Made by a program: the position numbers and the translations under genes. From the NCBI GenBank assembly GCA_041395945.1, contig JAWKZN010000001.1:496001-560000 (forward strand): a DNA stretch of 64,000 bases, given 5' to 3'. Positions 16,392-24,235 of the stretch are shown here, piece after piece; positions within the stretch are counted from its first letter, which is position 1; every line of letters starts with the position of its first letter. The notes beneath the pieces are model-generated. The model worked only from the letters and a program-made list of their open reading frames with translations. It made no database searches and had not been told where the DNA came from. Source of the DNA: Pseudomonadales bacterium (GTDB lineage Bacteria > Pseudomonadota > Gammaproteobacteria > Pseudomonadales > Azotimanducaceae).

Positions 16392-17207
16392 TCACCGCCC
16401 CTGGAATTCCGCCTTACGCTTCTCCATAAAGGACTTCATACCTTCCTTGAAGTCTTCCGAGGCGAACAGGGGCAGCAGCTGCAGATACACGTGGTGCACG
16501 TGGTCGTTGAAGGTCTCGTTCATGCCCATGCGCATCATGCGCTTCGACGCCTGCACCGCCAGCGGCGCGTTGCCGGCGATCTCCCGGGCCAGCTGGTTGG
16601 CCACGGTGTGGATATCGGCGGTGGGCACTACCCGGGAAACGAGCCCGAGTGATTCGCATTCGTCCGCCAGCAGGGTGCGTCCGGTGAAGATGATCTCCGC
16701 TGCCTTGGACCAGCCCAGCAGTCGCGGCAGGATCCAGGTGCCGCCGGACTCCGGCACGATGCCGCGGGCGGTGAAAGCGGCGGCCAGTTTGGCGTCCTGA
16801 GCCATGAGCCGGATGTCGCAGCCCAGGGCCAGGTCCATGCCGTAGCCGGCCGCCGAGCCGTTCAGGGCACAGATGGTCGGGGTGTCGAGATTGTGCAAGA
16901 CGGTGGGTGGCGTATTACGCAGGTCCAGATTGCCGCCGCCTGAGGACTGGCCCCCACCTCCCAGGCTTTTCGTGCCTGCCTGCAGATCGAGCCCGGCACA
17001 GAAGAATTTGCCGGTGCCGGTGATCACGATAGCGCGCACCTCCCGGTCCGCCTCTGCCTTGAGCAGATTGCGTGAAAATTCAGCCAGCATGGGCCCGCTG
17101 ATGGTGTTGCGCTGCTCGGGGCGGTTGAAGGTAATGGTGGCCACATGGTCGGCGACCTCGTAGAGCATGCCGTCTTCGGCCTGGGGCGGGGTGGCTGGTT
17201 CTGCCAT
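16392..17207 (-). CDS. Enoyl-CoA hydratase/isomerase family protein
   Basis: Crotonase-fold enzyme of 271 residues. Oxyanion-hole motifs are FFCAGLDLQA (residues about 70-80) and NGSAAGYGMDLALGCD; the catalytic Glu position is seen in RGIVPESGGTW. It hydrates or isomerises acyl-CoA thioesters in the cytoplasm. Start ATG 17207 follows AGGAAGC by six bases; a longer frame to 17291 lacks support. A Gly-rich insert (LGGGGQSSGGGNL) near residue 85 is unusual. Confidence 0.88.
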   Translation of the reverse strand: MAEPATPPQAEDGMLYEVADHVATITFNRPEQRNTISGPMLAEFSRNLLKAEADREVRAIVITGTGKFFCAGLDLQAGTKSLGGGGQSSGGGNLDLRNTPPTVLHNLDTPTICALNGSAAGYGMDLALGCDIRLMAQDAKLAAAFTARGIVPESGGTWILPRLLGWSKAAEIIFTGRTLLADECESLGLVSRVVPTADIHTVANQLAREIAGNAPLAVQASKRMMRMGMNETFNDHVHHVYLQLLPLFASEDFKEGMKSFMEKRKAEFQGR

Positions 17208-17373
17208 GACATTGCTTCCTGTAGCTGTATTCGTGGGTGACACGCTACGAACTCGCTGTGCCGAAAGCAAGGCTGGTGAGTGCCGCTGCACACTTCAGGT
17301 CAGAAAAGGGTATTCGACTGGCGAACCCTGGATGCGGCGACTAGATTTAAGCAAAGGAAGTTGGAACCTCGGT

Positions 17374-17658
17374 ATGCCGGACCACAGACAGCCTGATCAC
17401 AGACGGCCCGATCATGAAGAGCCGCATTACAGGCAACTGCATCAGCAGCAGGGCCTGATCGACATTCTCGAGATCTACCACGCCCGCCAGGCCCGGGATC
17501 AGATTCTGAAAAACCTGCGCCGTCTGCATTGCACGGATCCGCGGGATCCGTTCAGCGATCCAATCCGCCGGCGCGAAACCCGCGGATACTATGAAGGCAT
17601 GCTGCTCATGCTGGGAGAACTGCTGCACGAACTTGGCGACACCCAGCCGCTGATCTGA
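17374..17658 (+). CDS. Small hypothetical protein with His/Asp/Gln-rich start
   Basis: A 94-residue protein. The first 25 residues repeat Pro-Asp-His-Arg units and a Gln run, then an amphipathic region follows: LIDILEIYHARQARDQILKNL, and GYYEGMLLMLGELLHELGD near the end. ATG 17374 is chosen, but ATG 17332 is also in frame. I do not recognise the family. It is divergent from the enoyl-CoA hydratase and convergent with the NUDIX gene. Confidence 0.55.
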   Translation: MPDHRQPDHRRPDHEEPHYRQLHQQQGLIDILEIYHARQARDQILKNLRRLHCTDPRDPFSDPIRRRETRGYYEGMLLMLGELLHELGDTQPLI

Positions 17659-17688
17659 GCTGGTCGTCCGGTCAGCCGGGTGGACAGA

Positions 17689-18498
17689 TCAGGTGGCGCG
17701 TCGCTCCGGCATCTTCTCCTCAGAGATGTCGTAACCGGCTTCCGCCGGAATACAAAGGTAGGTGCCGTCGTCACGTCGCTCGGTCCAGGGCAGTACGCGT
17801 ACCGGCGCCTGCCTTGCGGCTGAGGCCAGGGCTTCCGCGACGGAGGTGCTGCGAGCGAGTTTTTCGATATTACGCAGGGTCGGAAAGATCACCGTGCGGG
17901 TTCCGGCTGCAGCCTCCGCGAGCGCCTGGGCTGGTGTAATCCACACCGAATCCACCGACTCATGACCATCGTGCACGGCCAGATGATCGGCCGGCGCCGC
18001 GGCCAGGAAAAAGTGGGTGTCAAAGCGCTTCGGCATCATGTCAGGCGTGACCCAGTGGGCATAGTGGGTCAGCAGGTCGCAGGCGAGGCGCAGCTTTTCC
18101 CGTTCGACAAATTCCCGGATGCTGAGCGCGCCTTTGTGCAGCTGATCCCGATAGGCTTCGAGTTCCGCCAGACGCCCACCGCTGATCAGGGCACTGTTGC
18201 CAGTCTCCCGGGCCAGCAGCACGCCGCACTCTTCGAATGACTCCCGGATCGACGCAACCTGGATGGCGCGCATGGCCTCGGTATCTGCCGCGCCGTCCAG
18301 ATAGGGGATGAGATCCGGGTCGAAATCCGCCGGATCCGCTTTGCCGCCCGGGAATACCAGGGCACCGGACGCGAAATCGATCTGGTGGTGGCGCACCACC
18401 ATGAAGACCTCCAGGCCCCGGGGACTGTTCCGGAGCATGAGGATGGTGGCTGCCGGTACCGGCTCGGAAGCTGATTTATCGGTCATTTGCCCGGTCAC
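17689..18498 (-). CDS. NUDIX hydrolase
   Basis: A 269-residue NUDIX protein of the longer NUDT19-like type. The NUDIX box is spread over GGKADPADF and, after an insertion of about 30 residues, SIRESFEECGVLLAR (RExxEExGxL). The region around GALVFPGG precedes it. Members split nucleoside-diphosphate derivatives, often CoA or ADP-ribose compounds. Start GTG 18498, or ATG 18486 just inside. It lies 36 bases after the LLM oxidoreductase on the same strand and may share its transcript. Confidence 0.85.
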   Translation of the reverse strand: MTGQMTDKSASEPVPAATILMLRNSPRGLEVFMVVRHHQIDFASGALVFPGGKADPADFDPDLIPYLDGAADTEAMRAIQVASIRESFEECGVLLARETGNSALISGGRLAELEAYRDQLHKGALSIREFVEREKLRLACDLLTHYAHWVTPDMMPKRFDTHFFLAAAPADHLAVHDGHESVDSVWITPAQALAEAAAGTRTVIFPTLRNIEKLARSTSVAEALASAARQAPVRVLPWTERRDDGTYLCIPAEAGYDISEEKMPERRAT

Positions 18499-18534
18499 TC
18501 AATCAATTGGAGAAGCCATGCTGTTGAGCGGCAT

Positions 18535-19431
18535 TCAACGTCCCGCCACATCGGTAATGAACCGGTCGAGCGTTGCGATCTTCTGCTCCCTCGGGCCCAG
18601 AGTGAAGTCCGGCACGATCAGCTCGTCCACACCCGCCGCCGCGTAAGCCTGCACGATGTCCTTCACCTCGGCCGGAGTGCCGATGATGCTCGCCTGCTGG
18701 AGTTTCGCTTTGCGCATCTGCTCGACATAACCCGTGTCTTCGCTCATGAACAGTAATGCCACCGCAGTACGTTTGATTTCCTTTGGATTGCGGCCGATCG
18801 CGGCACAATGTGCATCGAGTATGGCCATTTTCTGCCTGAGGGTGTCCACCGTGCCCCAAACGTTCCACTCGTCGGCATGTTTTGCGGTGATCTTCAATGT
18901 GACCTTTTCCCCACCACCGCCAATCAGCAGCGGCATCGGCTTCTGCACGGGTTTGGGTTCGAGGGAGGCATTGGTGAGCTGATAGAAGCGGCCGTCGAAG
19001 TTCGATTTCGACTCGGTGAACAGGGAACGGATCACCTGACAGGCTTCGTCGAGTCGGGCGAGTCGTTCGGCAACGGTGTAGAAAGGCAGTCCGTACTGGG
19101 TGTGTTCGTTTTCCTGCCAGCCGCTGCCGAGACCGAGCACCACGCGTCCGCCGGTAATGTGGTCGAGGGTGGCGGCCATTTTCGCGAGCACGGCGGGGTG
19201 ACGGTAGGTATTGCCGGTCACGAGGGTACCCAGGCGCAGTCGTGGCACACTGGCGCCCAGTGCGGCCAGAGTCACCCAGGCTTCAGGCCAGGGGGCGCTG
19301 GTGTCCTCCGCATTGGGCATGAAGTGGTCGGCGTACCAGAGCCCGTCCCAGCCGGTTTTTTCCACATGCTGCGCGAGTTCCAGCACATCCGTGTAACTCT
19401 GACTTGGGTTCGGCCAGAAACTGAATCGCAT
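18535..19431 (-). CDS. LLM class flavin/F420-dependent oxidoreductase
   Basis: A bacterial-luciferase-like TIM-barrel protein of 298 residues. LWYADHFMPN, LGTLVTGNTYRHPAVLAKM, ITGGRVVLGLGSGW and PLLIGGGGEKVTLKI are the class motifs that bind the flavin cofactor. Start ATG 19431 follows GGAGAG; the frame extends further upstream but into unrelated sequence and the GNAT remnant. Substrate unknown; F420 use versus FMN cannot be decided. Confidence 0.85.
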   Translation of the reverse strand: MRFSFWPNPSQSYTDVLELAQHVEKTGWDGLWYADHFMPNAEDTSAPWPEAWVTLAALGASVPRLRLGTLVTGNTYRHPAVLAKMAATLDHITGGRVVLGLGSGWQENEHTQYGLPFYTVAERLARLDEACQVIRSLFTESKSNFDGRFYQLTNASLEPKPVQKPMPLLIGGGGEKVTLKITAKHADEWNVWGTVDTLRQKMAILDAHCAAIGRNPKEIKRTAVALLFMSEDTGYVEQMRKAKLQQASIIGTPAEVKDIVQAYAAAGVDELIVPDFTLGPREQKIATLDRFITDVAGR

Positions 19432-19469
19432 GGAACTCTCCACCGTAAAAGTGAGGCATGTTCGCTTAA

Positions 19470-19790
19470 GCGATCTGCTATGGCAAACTCCAGGCGCTCG
19501 CTGGCTTCTGCGGATTTCGTCGCTTCCCCGGCTCTGATCAGCCGGAACTGCTCTACGGCATCCTTCGGGAACACTGGGGCAGGGGATATGTGAGCGAAGC
19601 CACCCGCAGGGTGCTGTGCTATGGATTCGAAGATTGTGCCCTGCAGCGAATTGTTGCTGCGACCGACACCCTCCATTGCGGCTCTGTGAGGGTACGCCAG
19701 CGACTCGGCTTGTCTTTCCGCGAGCGACGTGAATACCATGGGCTGGACACGGTGTTTTACGAACTCGTACGCGAGGATTTCTCACAGTGA
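19470..19790 (+). pseudogene. GNAT acetyltransferase (RimL-like), 5'-truncated
   Basis: Reading from the TAA at 19467 the frame gives FCGFRRFPG, ELLYGILREHWGRGYVSEATR (acetyl-CoA binding motif A), ALQRIVAATD, SVRVRQRLGLSFRERREYHG and a normal end. The N-terminal about 70 residues, including the usual start, are missing, and the only early start codon is GTG 19590 within motif A. The neighbouring LLM gene starts 39 bases away on the other strand, so the 5' part may have been lost at that junction. Its stop overlaps the start of the DUF503 gene. Confidence 0.68.
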
Positions 19791-20071
19791 ACGTCGGAAT
19801 CATGACGGTGAACTTTCATCTCAATGGATGTCGTTCGCTGAAGGAGAAACGACAGCGTCTGGGCGGCCTGCGCGAACGCTTCGGCAAGGCGGTAAACGTC
19901 GCTGTCTGTGAGAGCGGACATCAGGATTCCCTGCAGCGGGCGCAATGGAGTTTTGTTGCAGCAGCAGGCACTGGTGTTGTGGTGGAAAAGATGTTGACTG
20001 AGATACTGACGGGGCTGGAACTCTCTGTGGATGCGCAACTGGTCGGTGTGGAACGGGAGATACTGCGGTGA
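19787..20071 (+). CDS. DUF503 family protein (YlxP-like)
   Basis: A 94-residue protein opening MNVGIMTVNFHLNGCRSLKEKR, the signature of DUF503. In other bacteria the family lies beside ribosome-binding factor genes; its function is unclear. GTG 19787 overlaps the stop of the GNAT remnant (GTGA), indicating former translational coupling to the acetyltransferase. Confidence 0.85.
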   Translation: MNVGIMTVNFHLNGCRSLKEKRQRLGGLRERFGKAVNVAVCESGHQDSLQRAQWSFVAAAGTGVVVEKMLTEILTGLELSVDAQLVGVEREILR

Positions 20072-20093
20072 ATGTTCAGGGATATTTCTGAAG

Positions 20094-20480
20094 ATGGCCT
20101 CTCTGTTTGTCGTCTGTGCTGTTGCTGTCATGGCCTTTGTCTGGATTCGCGGTGCCCGGCGTAACCGGGTGCGCTGGCTCGAACGCCTGCAGCTGCCAGG
20201 TGCCTGGGAATGCGAGACGGTGTCGAGCAGGCTCGAGTTCAAAGGTGCAACGGATGCAGGCAGGTTTAATCTGCGTGAGGCGGGGCGGGACGAATCGGGT
20301 GACTGGCATCTCGAAGGCCACACACTTTTTCTGACCCGGGAGGGTGGTGAGTCGGTGGCATACGATCTGCGCTTCTTCGACGATGGCAAGATCGGCATCG
20401 ATGGTGCGGGTCTTGAAAGAAGGATTTACCTGAGGGTGAAGTCCAACGTGGTACCGCTTCGTGGGGGGCAGCACCATTGA
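20094..20480 (+). CDS. Hypothetical membrane-anchored protein
   Basis: A 128-residue protein with one N-terminal hydrophobic helix (MASLFVVCAVAVMAFVWI) and a soluble domain with several beta-strand-like segments (AWECETVSS, LRFFDDGKIGIDGAG). It follows DUF503 by 22 bases. The start ATG 20094 is chosen because it gives a compact membrane anchor; the frame is open upstream. Not recognised. Confidence 0.5.
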   Translation: MASLFVVCAVAVMAFVWIRGARRNRVRWLERLQLPGAWECETVSSRLEFKGATDAGRFNLREAGRDESGDWHLEGHTLFLTREGGESVAYDLRFFDDGKIGIDGAGLERRIYLRVKSNVVPLRGGQHH

Positions 20481-20555
20481 CTGTTTCTGGACGCTTTCCG
20501 TGAGCGTGTGAAGCCGCGGGGATGCGAGGCCGCGGGGGGAAGACTCGATAGAAAC

Positions 20556-20777
20556 TCAGGTTGTCGTGCGGCGGTCTTTCACATCCGGATGCCGACGGGG
20601 GGCGAAGTCTTCGGCGGTGCGTTCCGGGTTACGCCGATCCGGCTGACTGCTGCGTCTGTCGGCGGGGCCACTGCGACGCTCCGAGCCGGCATGGCCCGAC
20701 TGCGAAGGCTGTTTTTCTTTCTTTTTATCTGCCTCTGCCGCTCTGCCGTGCGCTTTCTCTCTCTCTTTCTCAGCCAT
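20556..20777 (-). CDS. Possible small disordered, highly charged protein
   Basis: A 73-codon frame starting MAEKEREKAHGRAAEADKKK and continuing with Arg/Ser/Asp-rich sequence, predicted to be disordered. CAGGG lies just upstream of the ATG. Composition is unlike chance antisense translation, but no family is recognised. Otherwise I see nothing between 20481 and 21010 except T-rich pyrimidine tracts on the plus strand opposite this frame. Confidence 0.35.
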   Translation of the reverse strand: MAEKEREKAHGRAAEADKKKEKQPSQSGHAGSERRSGPADRRSSQPDRRNPERTAEDFAPRRHPDVKDRRTTT

Positions 20778-21010
20778 AGACCCTGTGACTCACTATCTTG
20801 AGTTCATCGCTTCAGTTCATCGCCCCGGCTCTCTGACTCATCCGGTGACTCCATGCCCCGTTGACTGCTCTTAATGACTGAAGATTGATGATCGATGACC
20901 ATCCGCGCCAGCCGGGAAAAAGCGATCGGATTTTACCATCAATCCGCTGCGCCGGGCCATCTGTGGGGTACAATGCGCGGCTTTCCAGCTGGACTATTCA
21001 AGAGGCTCGC

Positions 21011-21880
21011 ATGACATCGCTGCGAGTCGACGTGCAGGAACTTGTGCGTCGACTATTGAGGCTGGTGCCCGGGGCTGCCGACATCGACTGGTCGACCTCC
21101 CCAGCCGCCGTCTGGCGCTCGGACAGGTGGGGTGGCCGGTTCATCGCACACAACGATCTCGACGATATCTCGCTCGACGATCTGCTCTGCATTGATGATC
21201 AGAAAGCGGCCCTGATGCGTAATACCCGGCAGTTTCTCGAAGGCGCCCCGGCAAACAATGCACTGCTGTGGGGAGCTCGGGGCACCGGCAAGTCCTCCCT
21301 GATACATGGTCTGCTGAACGCCTGCCATTCCAGAGGACTGCGGCTGGTGGAGGTGAGTAAGGAGTCTCTCGGCGGGCTTGCAGATATCGTGCAGGTCCTG
21401 AGTGGCCAGCCCTACCGGTTCATCCTCTTTTGCGACGATCTCTCCTTCGAAGCGGAGGATGCGTCCTACAAGTCGCTGAAGAGCGCGCTCGAAGGATCCG
21501 TGTTCCGCTCTTCGGACAATGTGCTGATCTACGCGACCTCCAATCGCCGTCACCTGCTCCCCGAGTATATGACGGACAACGAACAGGCCAGTTTTGTGGG
21601 CGGCGAACTCCACCAGGGCGAGGCGGTGGAGGAGAAGATCTCACTTTCGGATCGATTCGGGCTGTGGTTGTCGTTTTATCCTTTCAAACAGGACGCCTAT
21701 CTGCAGGTAGCGGAATACTGGGTCGGTCGGCTTGCCGAAAAACACGCGATCGATCTGCGCTGGGATGAGGAGGCGAGAGCCGTCGCTCTGCGGTGGGCGC
21801 TTGCGCGGGGGGTGAGGAACGGTCGCACAGCCCAGTACTTCGCCCGGGATTGGGTAGGCGGCCGGATTCTCGAACGGTAG
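21011..21880 (+). CDS. DUF815 family AAA-type ATPase
   Basis: A 289-residue P-loop ATPase. ALLWGARGTGKSSLIHGLL near residue 90 is the Walker A motif, FILFCDDLSFE the Walker B region and VLIYATSNRRHLLPE the sensor 1 strand, all as in DUF815. ATG 21011 follows AGAGG by six bases. The family is widespread in proteobacteria with unknown role; it lies alone, upstream of tRNA-Glu. Confidence 0.9.
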   Translation: MTSLRVDVQELVRRLLRLVPGAADIDWSTSPAAVWRSDRWGGRFIAHNDLDDISLDDLLCIDDQKAALMRNTRQFLEGAPANNALLWGARGTGKSSLIHGLLNACHSRGLRLVEVSKESLGGLADIVQVLSGQPYRFILFCDDLSFEAEDASYKSLKSALEGSVFRSSDNVLIYATSNRRHLLPEYMTDNEQASFVGGELHQGEAVEEKISLSDRFGLWLSFYPFKQDAYLQVAEYWVGRLAEKHAIDLRWDEEARAVALRWALARGVRNGRTAQYFARDWVGGRILER

Positions 21881-22018
21881 GTTGATCCGGATTTCCCGGA
21901 CGGACCGAGCCTGATGGCGACAGATGGTCGCACGGGCTCGGCCTGAAGTATCTCGAATCGGACCGGGTTTGCTTGACGTCGTAGGGGTGGATTCATAGAA
22001 TTCGCGGCCTCGTTTCAG

Positions 22019-22094
22019 GTCCCCTTCGTCTAGAGGCCTAGGACTCCAGGTTTTCATCCTGGCAACAGGGGTTCGACTCCCCTAGGGGACGCCA
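22019..22094 (+). tRNA. tRNA-Glu (TTC)
   Basis: A 76-nt cloverleaf beginning GTCCCCTTCGTCTAGAGGCC and ending GGGGACGCCA with encoded CCA. The anticodon stem CCAGG/CCTGG holds loop TTTTCAT, so the anticodon is TTC. Very close to the enterobacterial tRNA-Glu sequence. Confidence 0.96.
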
Positions 22095-22368
22095 CTTCCT
22101 GTTGTAATTAACTGAATTACATGGGTATTTTCTAGAATCAACCGCCCGGGCCATGTTTGGGGCTATACCGGTGCGGTGGATGGATGGGCTGGTCAGATCC
22201 AGATCAGGTCCAGACAAGCAGAGCTTCCGATTCGCCGTCGCCCGGAGCAGTTCCGGTGAGCTGATTACAAGAGCTGACGGAATGGGGACTGCCGCCAGCC
22301 TACTGGATGCTTTCTGGATGTGACCCAATTAAACAGCGAGTGGGAAATGTGAAATACACGCTCTGGTT

Positions 22369-23616
22369 CTAGTGGCGGATTGTGGTTGCCGGCGCGTCTT
22401 CCGCTGAAGATTCCGTTCCATCTTCTTCTGAAGACGCATCTTCCGCTGAAGACGCACATTCCTCTTCCGCCGCCCCGCTGCCCTCAATCGGCCGACAGTC
22501 CGGCCGCGCGAAGTAGTAGCCCTCGGCGGTCGCCCGCAGCCTGAACCCGCCTTCATGCATCTGCCTGTGGTGATGGCTGCAGAGCAGGATCAGATTATCG
22601 AGGGTGGTTTCTCCGCCGTCGCACCAGTGCCGGATGTGGTGGGCGTCCAGCCAGCGGCTGTGATGGCAGCCGGGAAACCGGCAGCTTCGGTCCCGCGCCG
22701 CCAGGGCCCGGCGGATGGCGGTAGGCACGGTGCGCTGTTTGCGGCCCACATCCAGTACTTTCTGGCCGTCCTTGAGGATCGGCACGAGAGACCCTTCACA
22801 GCACAGACGCCGGATGGTGGGTAAGGGCAGGTCCGATTCGCCGCCGGCGCCGGATAATGCCTGCGCATCCACATGGACCAGGACCTGGTAGTCGGCGGCC
22901 GTCGAGTCAGCGGCCGGGGTTGAACCGCCATCTGCCACCCTCGCCCGCGCAATCAGCTCCATAAACGCATCCGCCCGGGCGGCTGCGGTACCTCGAGCAG
23001 GATCTTCCGGCAGCGTCTCCACCATCTGCGTCAGTGCCTGTTCTACCAGAGCAAAAGCCTCGGCCGGCAGTTTCACCAGGATCTCACCCGAGTGGGGATA
23101 CAGCGCCACCGACCGCGCCTCATGATCCCGCCGCGCGATCTGACCAGCCGTGCGCTCATCCCCATGGCGCAGTCGCTTACAACACTGCTCCAGCTGCTCC
23201 GCCGTCGAGGTCCGGGCATAGGCCAGCAGGTCGGCTTCGTTCGTCTCGTCGGCGACGCGCGTGAGCGCCCGGACCTGGGAGTAGGACAGTTCACCCGATT
23301 GGAACGCGGCATCGATCAGAGGCACGAACCACAGCGCTTTCGCGACTCTCAATTTCTCTAAAGCGGTGGTCCGCGACAGCTTGAGTTTGAAGTCGAGCCA
23401 CTGGGCACAATCGGTGCAGCCATAGGCCTGCCAGCCCCGGCGCAGGTCGAACTCGCGCAGCAGGCTCAGGAAGCGATGTGTGGCCCGGGACACATCGAGC
23501 CAGCTCGACTCGAGGGCGGATTCCAGATCATCGATGGGACCGAGGCGGACGATGGGCGACAGGCGATCGGTGTTGGCGAGAAACTCGGCACTGGGCAGCG
23601 GGGTGTAGTGAGACAT
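22369..23616 (-). CDS. DUF222 / HNH endonuclease (13E12-type), copy 2
   Basis: A paralogue of the gene at 598-1929, in opposite orientation, 415 residues. By eye about nine in ten residues agree up to the HNH domain, but many codons differ at the third base, so the duplication is not recent. It has a six-residue insertion near residue 22 (SPIVRLGPI). The HNH motif reads LDAHHIRHWCDGGETTLDNL, LLCSHHHRQMHEG. The tail is shorter and again made of Ser-Ala-Glu-Asp units. ATG 23616 follows CCGGAG, as in copy 1; an upstream ATG lies inside the LexA box region and is not used. Confidence 0.88.
   Translation of the reverse strand: MSHYTPLPSAEFLANTDRLSPIVRLGPIDDLESALESSWLDVSRATHRFLSLLREFDLRRGWQAYGCTDCAQWLDFKLKLSRTTALEKLRVAKALWFVPLIDAAFQSGELSYSQVRALTRVADETNEADLLAYARTSTAEQLEQCCKRLRHGDERTAGQIARRDHEARSVALYPHSGEILVKLPAEAFALVEQALTQMVETLPEDPARGTAAARADAFMELIARARVADGGSTPAADSTAADYQVLVHVDAQALSGAGGESDLPLPTIRRLCCEGSLVPILKDGQKVLDVGRKQRTVPTAIRRALAARDRSCRFPGCHHSRWLDAHHIRHWCDGGETTLDNLILLCSHHHRQMHEGGFRLRATAEGYYFARPDCRPIEGSGAAEEECASSAEDASSEEDGTESSAEDAPATTIRH
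22397..22452 (-). repeat. Palindromic Ser-Ala-Glu-Asp repeats in HNH copy 2
   Basis: Units TCTTCCGCTGAAGA at 22397 and 22439, with a related unit near 22421, are the reverse-strand counterparts of the repeats in copy 1. They encode the acidic tail. Confidence 0.65.
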
Positions 23617-23638
23617 GGGTGGCTCCGGTGGAATCAGA

Positions 23639-23658
23639 TACTGTATGTATGTACAGTA
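23639..23658 (-). promoter_or_regulatory. LexA (SOS) box upstream of second DUF222-HNH gene
   Basis: On the plus strand TACTGTATGTATGTACAGTA, a perfect CTGT-N8-ACAG core with the flanking TA on both sides of the consensus. It touches the -10 hexamer of the promoter in the same way as at copy 1. Confidence 0.85.
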
Positions 23659-23686
23659 TTCTACACCCGACAATCATAAAACCCAA
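23658..23686 (-). promoter_or_regulatory. Promoter of second DUF222-HNH gene
   Basis: Read leftward: TTGGGT (23686-23681), 17 bp, TAGAAT (23663-23658). Hexamers and spacing are identical to copy 1; AAACA before the -35 is also shared. Confidence 0.65.
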
Positions 23687-23828
23687 TGTTTACATTGATA
23701 AAACTGTTTGGGCATTCCATCAGCAGACTATTCAGCTATTGGGTACTCAATACTCACCCTGATTTGTTTTGTGCGCATTTTGCGATTATCCAAGTCTCTG
23801 GTGGGGCGATGAAATGGTTGTCGCCCTC

Positions 23829-24164
23829 TCAAATGCCGGTTTCCATCATGGCTACAGCGCCGAACGCCTGAGGGTACTTCAGCGCCAGGCGCGCACCGCC
23901 TGAACCACCTATCGAGATGCCGGTGATGACGGTGTGAGACTGCTCCCGGCTGACCGGATAGGTGAGAGAGGTGAGTCCGATCACCTCCTGCGCCATGAAG
24001 GGCAGCAGCAGCGGGAAAGTCTGCTCGCCTGCAGGTTCCGGAATCAGTACCGCATATTCGACATCCCGGCCAGCAGCCTGGCTGTTGAGCGTGTTGAAGG
24101 ATGGCCCGGCGGCGATTGTGAAAGATGCTGCAAGCAGGGCCACGATCAGTATTGAGATCTTCAT
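23829..24164 (-). pseudogene. Esterase (alpha/beta hydrolase) fragment with signal peptide
   Basis: Begins with a good signal peptide (MKISILIVALLAASFTIAAG) after AAGG. The mature part starts like an esterase D-type protein, RDVEYAVLIPEPAG, but then passes directly from FPLLLPFM to a segment before the nucleophile elbow, ITGISIGGSGGARLALKYPQAF (GxSxGG). It stops after GAVAMMETGI, so both the central region and the part with catalytic Asp and His are missing. A 111-residue product could not be a working hydrolase. Confidence 0.65.
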
Positions 24165-24235
24165 GGCTTGCCTTCGACAGGCAGCAGGACGTTCCTGTCG
24201 GAAGCCATTCAATGGTAAGCGTCGCGTCGGCACCA

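Noticed and set aside
22038..22328. Open frame antisense to tRNA-Glu
   Set aside because: Its end is the reverse translation of the tRNA and the rest has no protein character.
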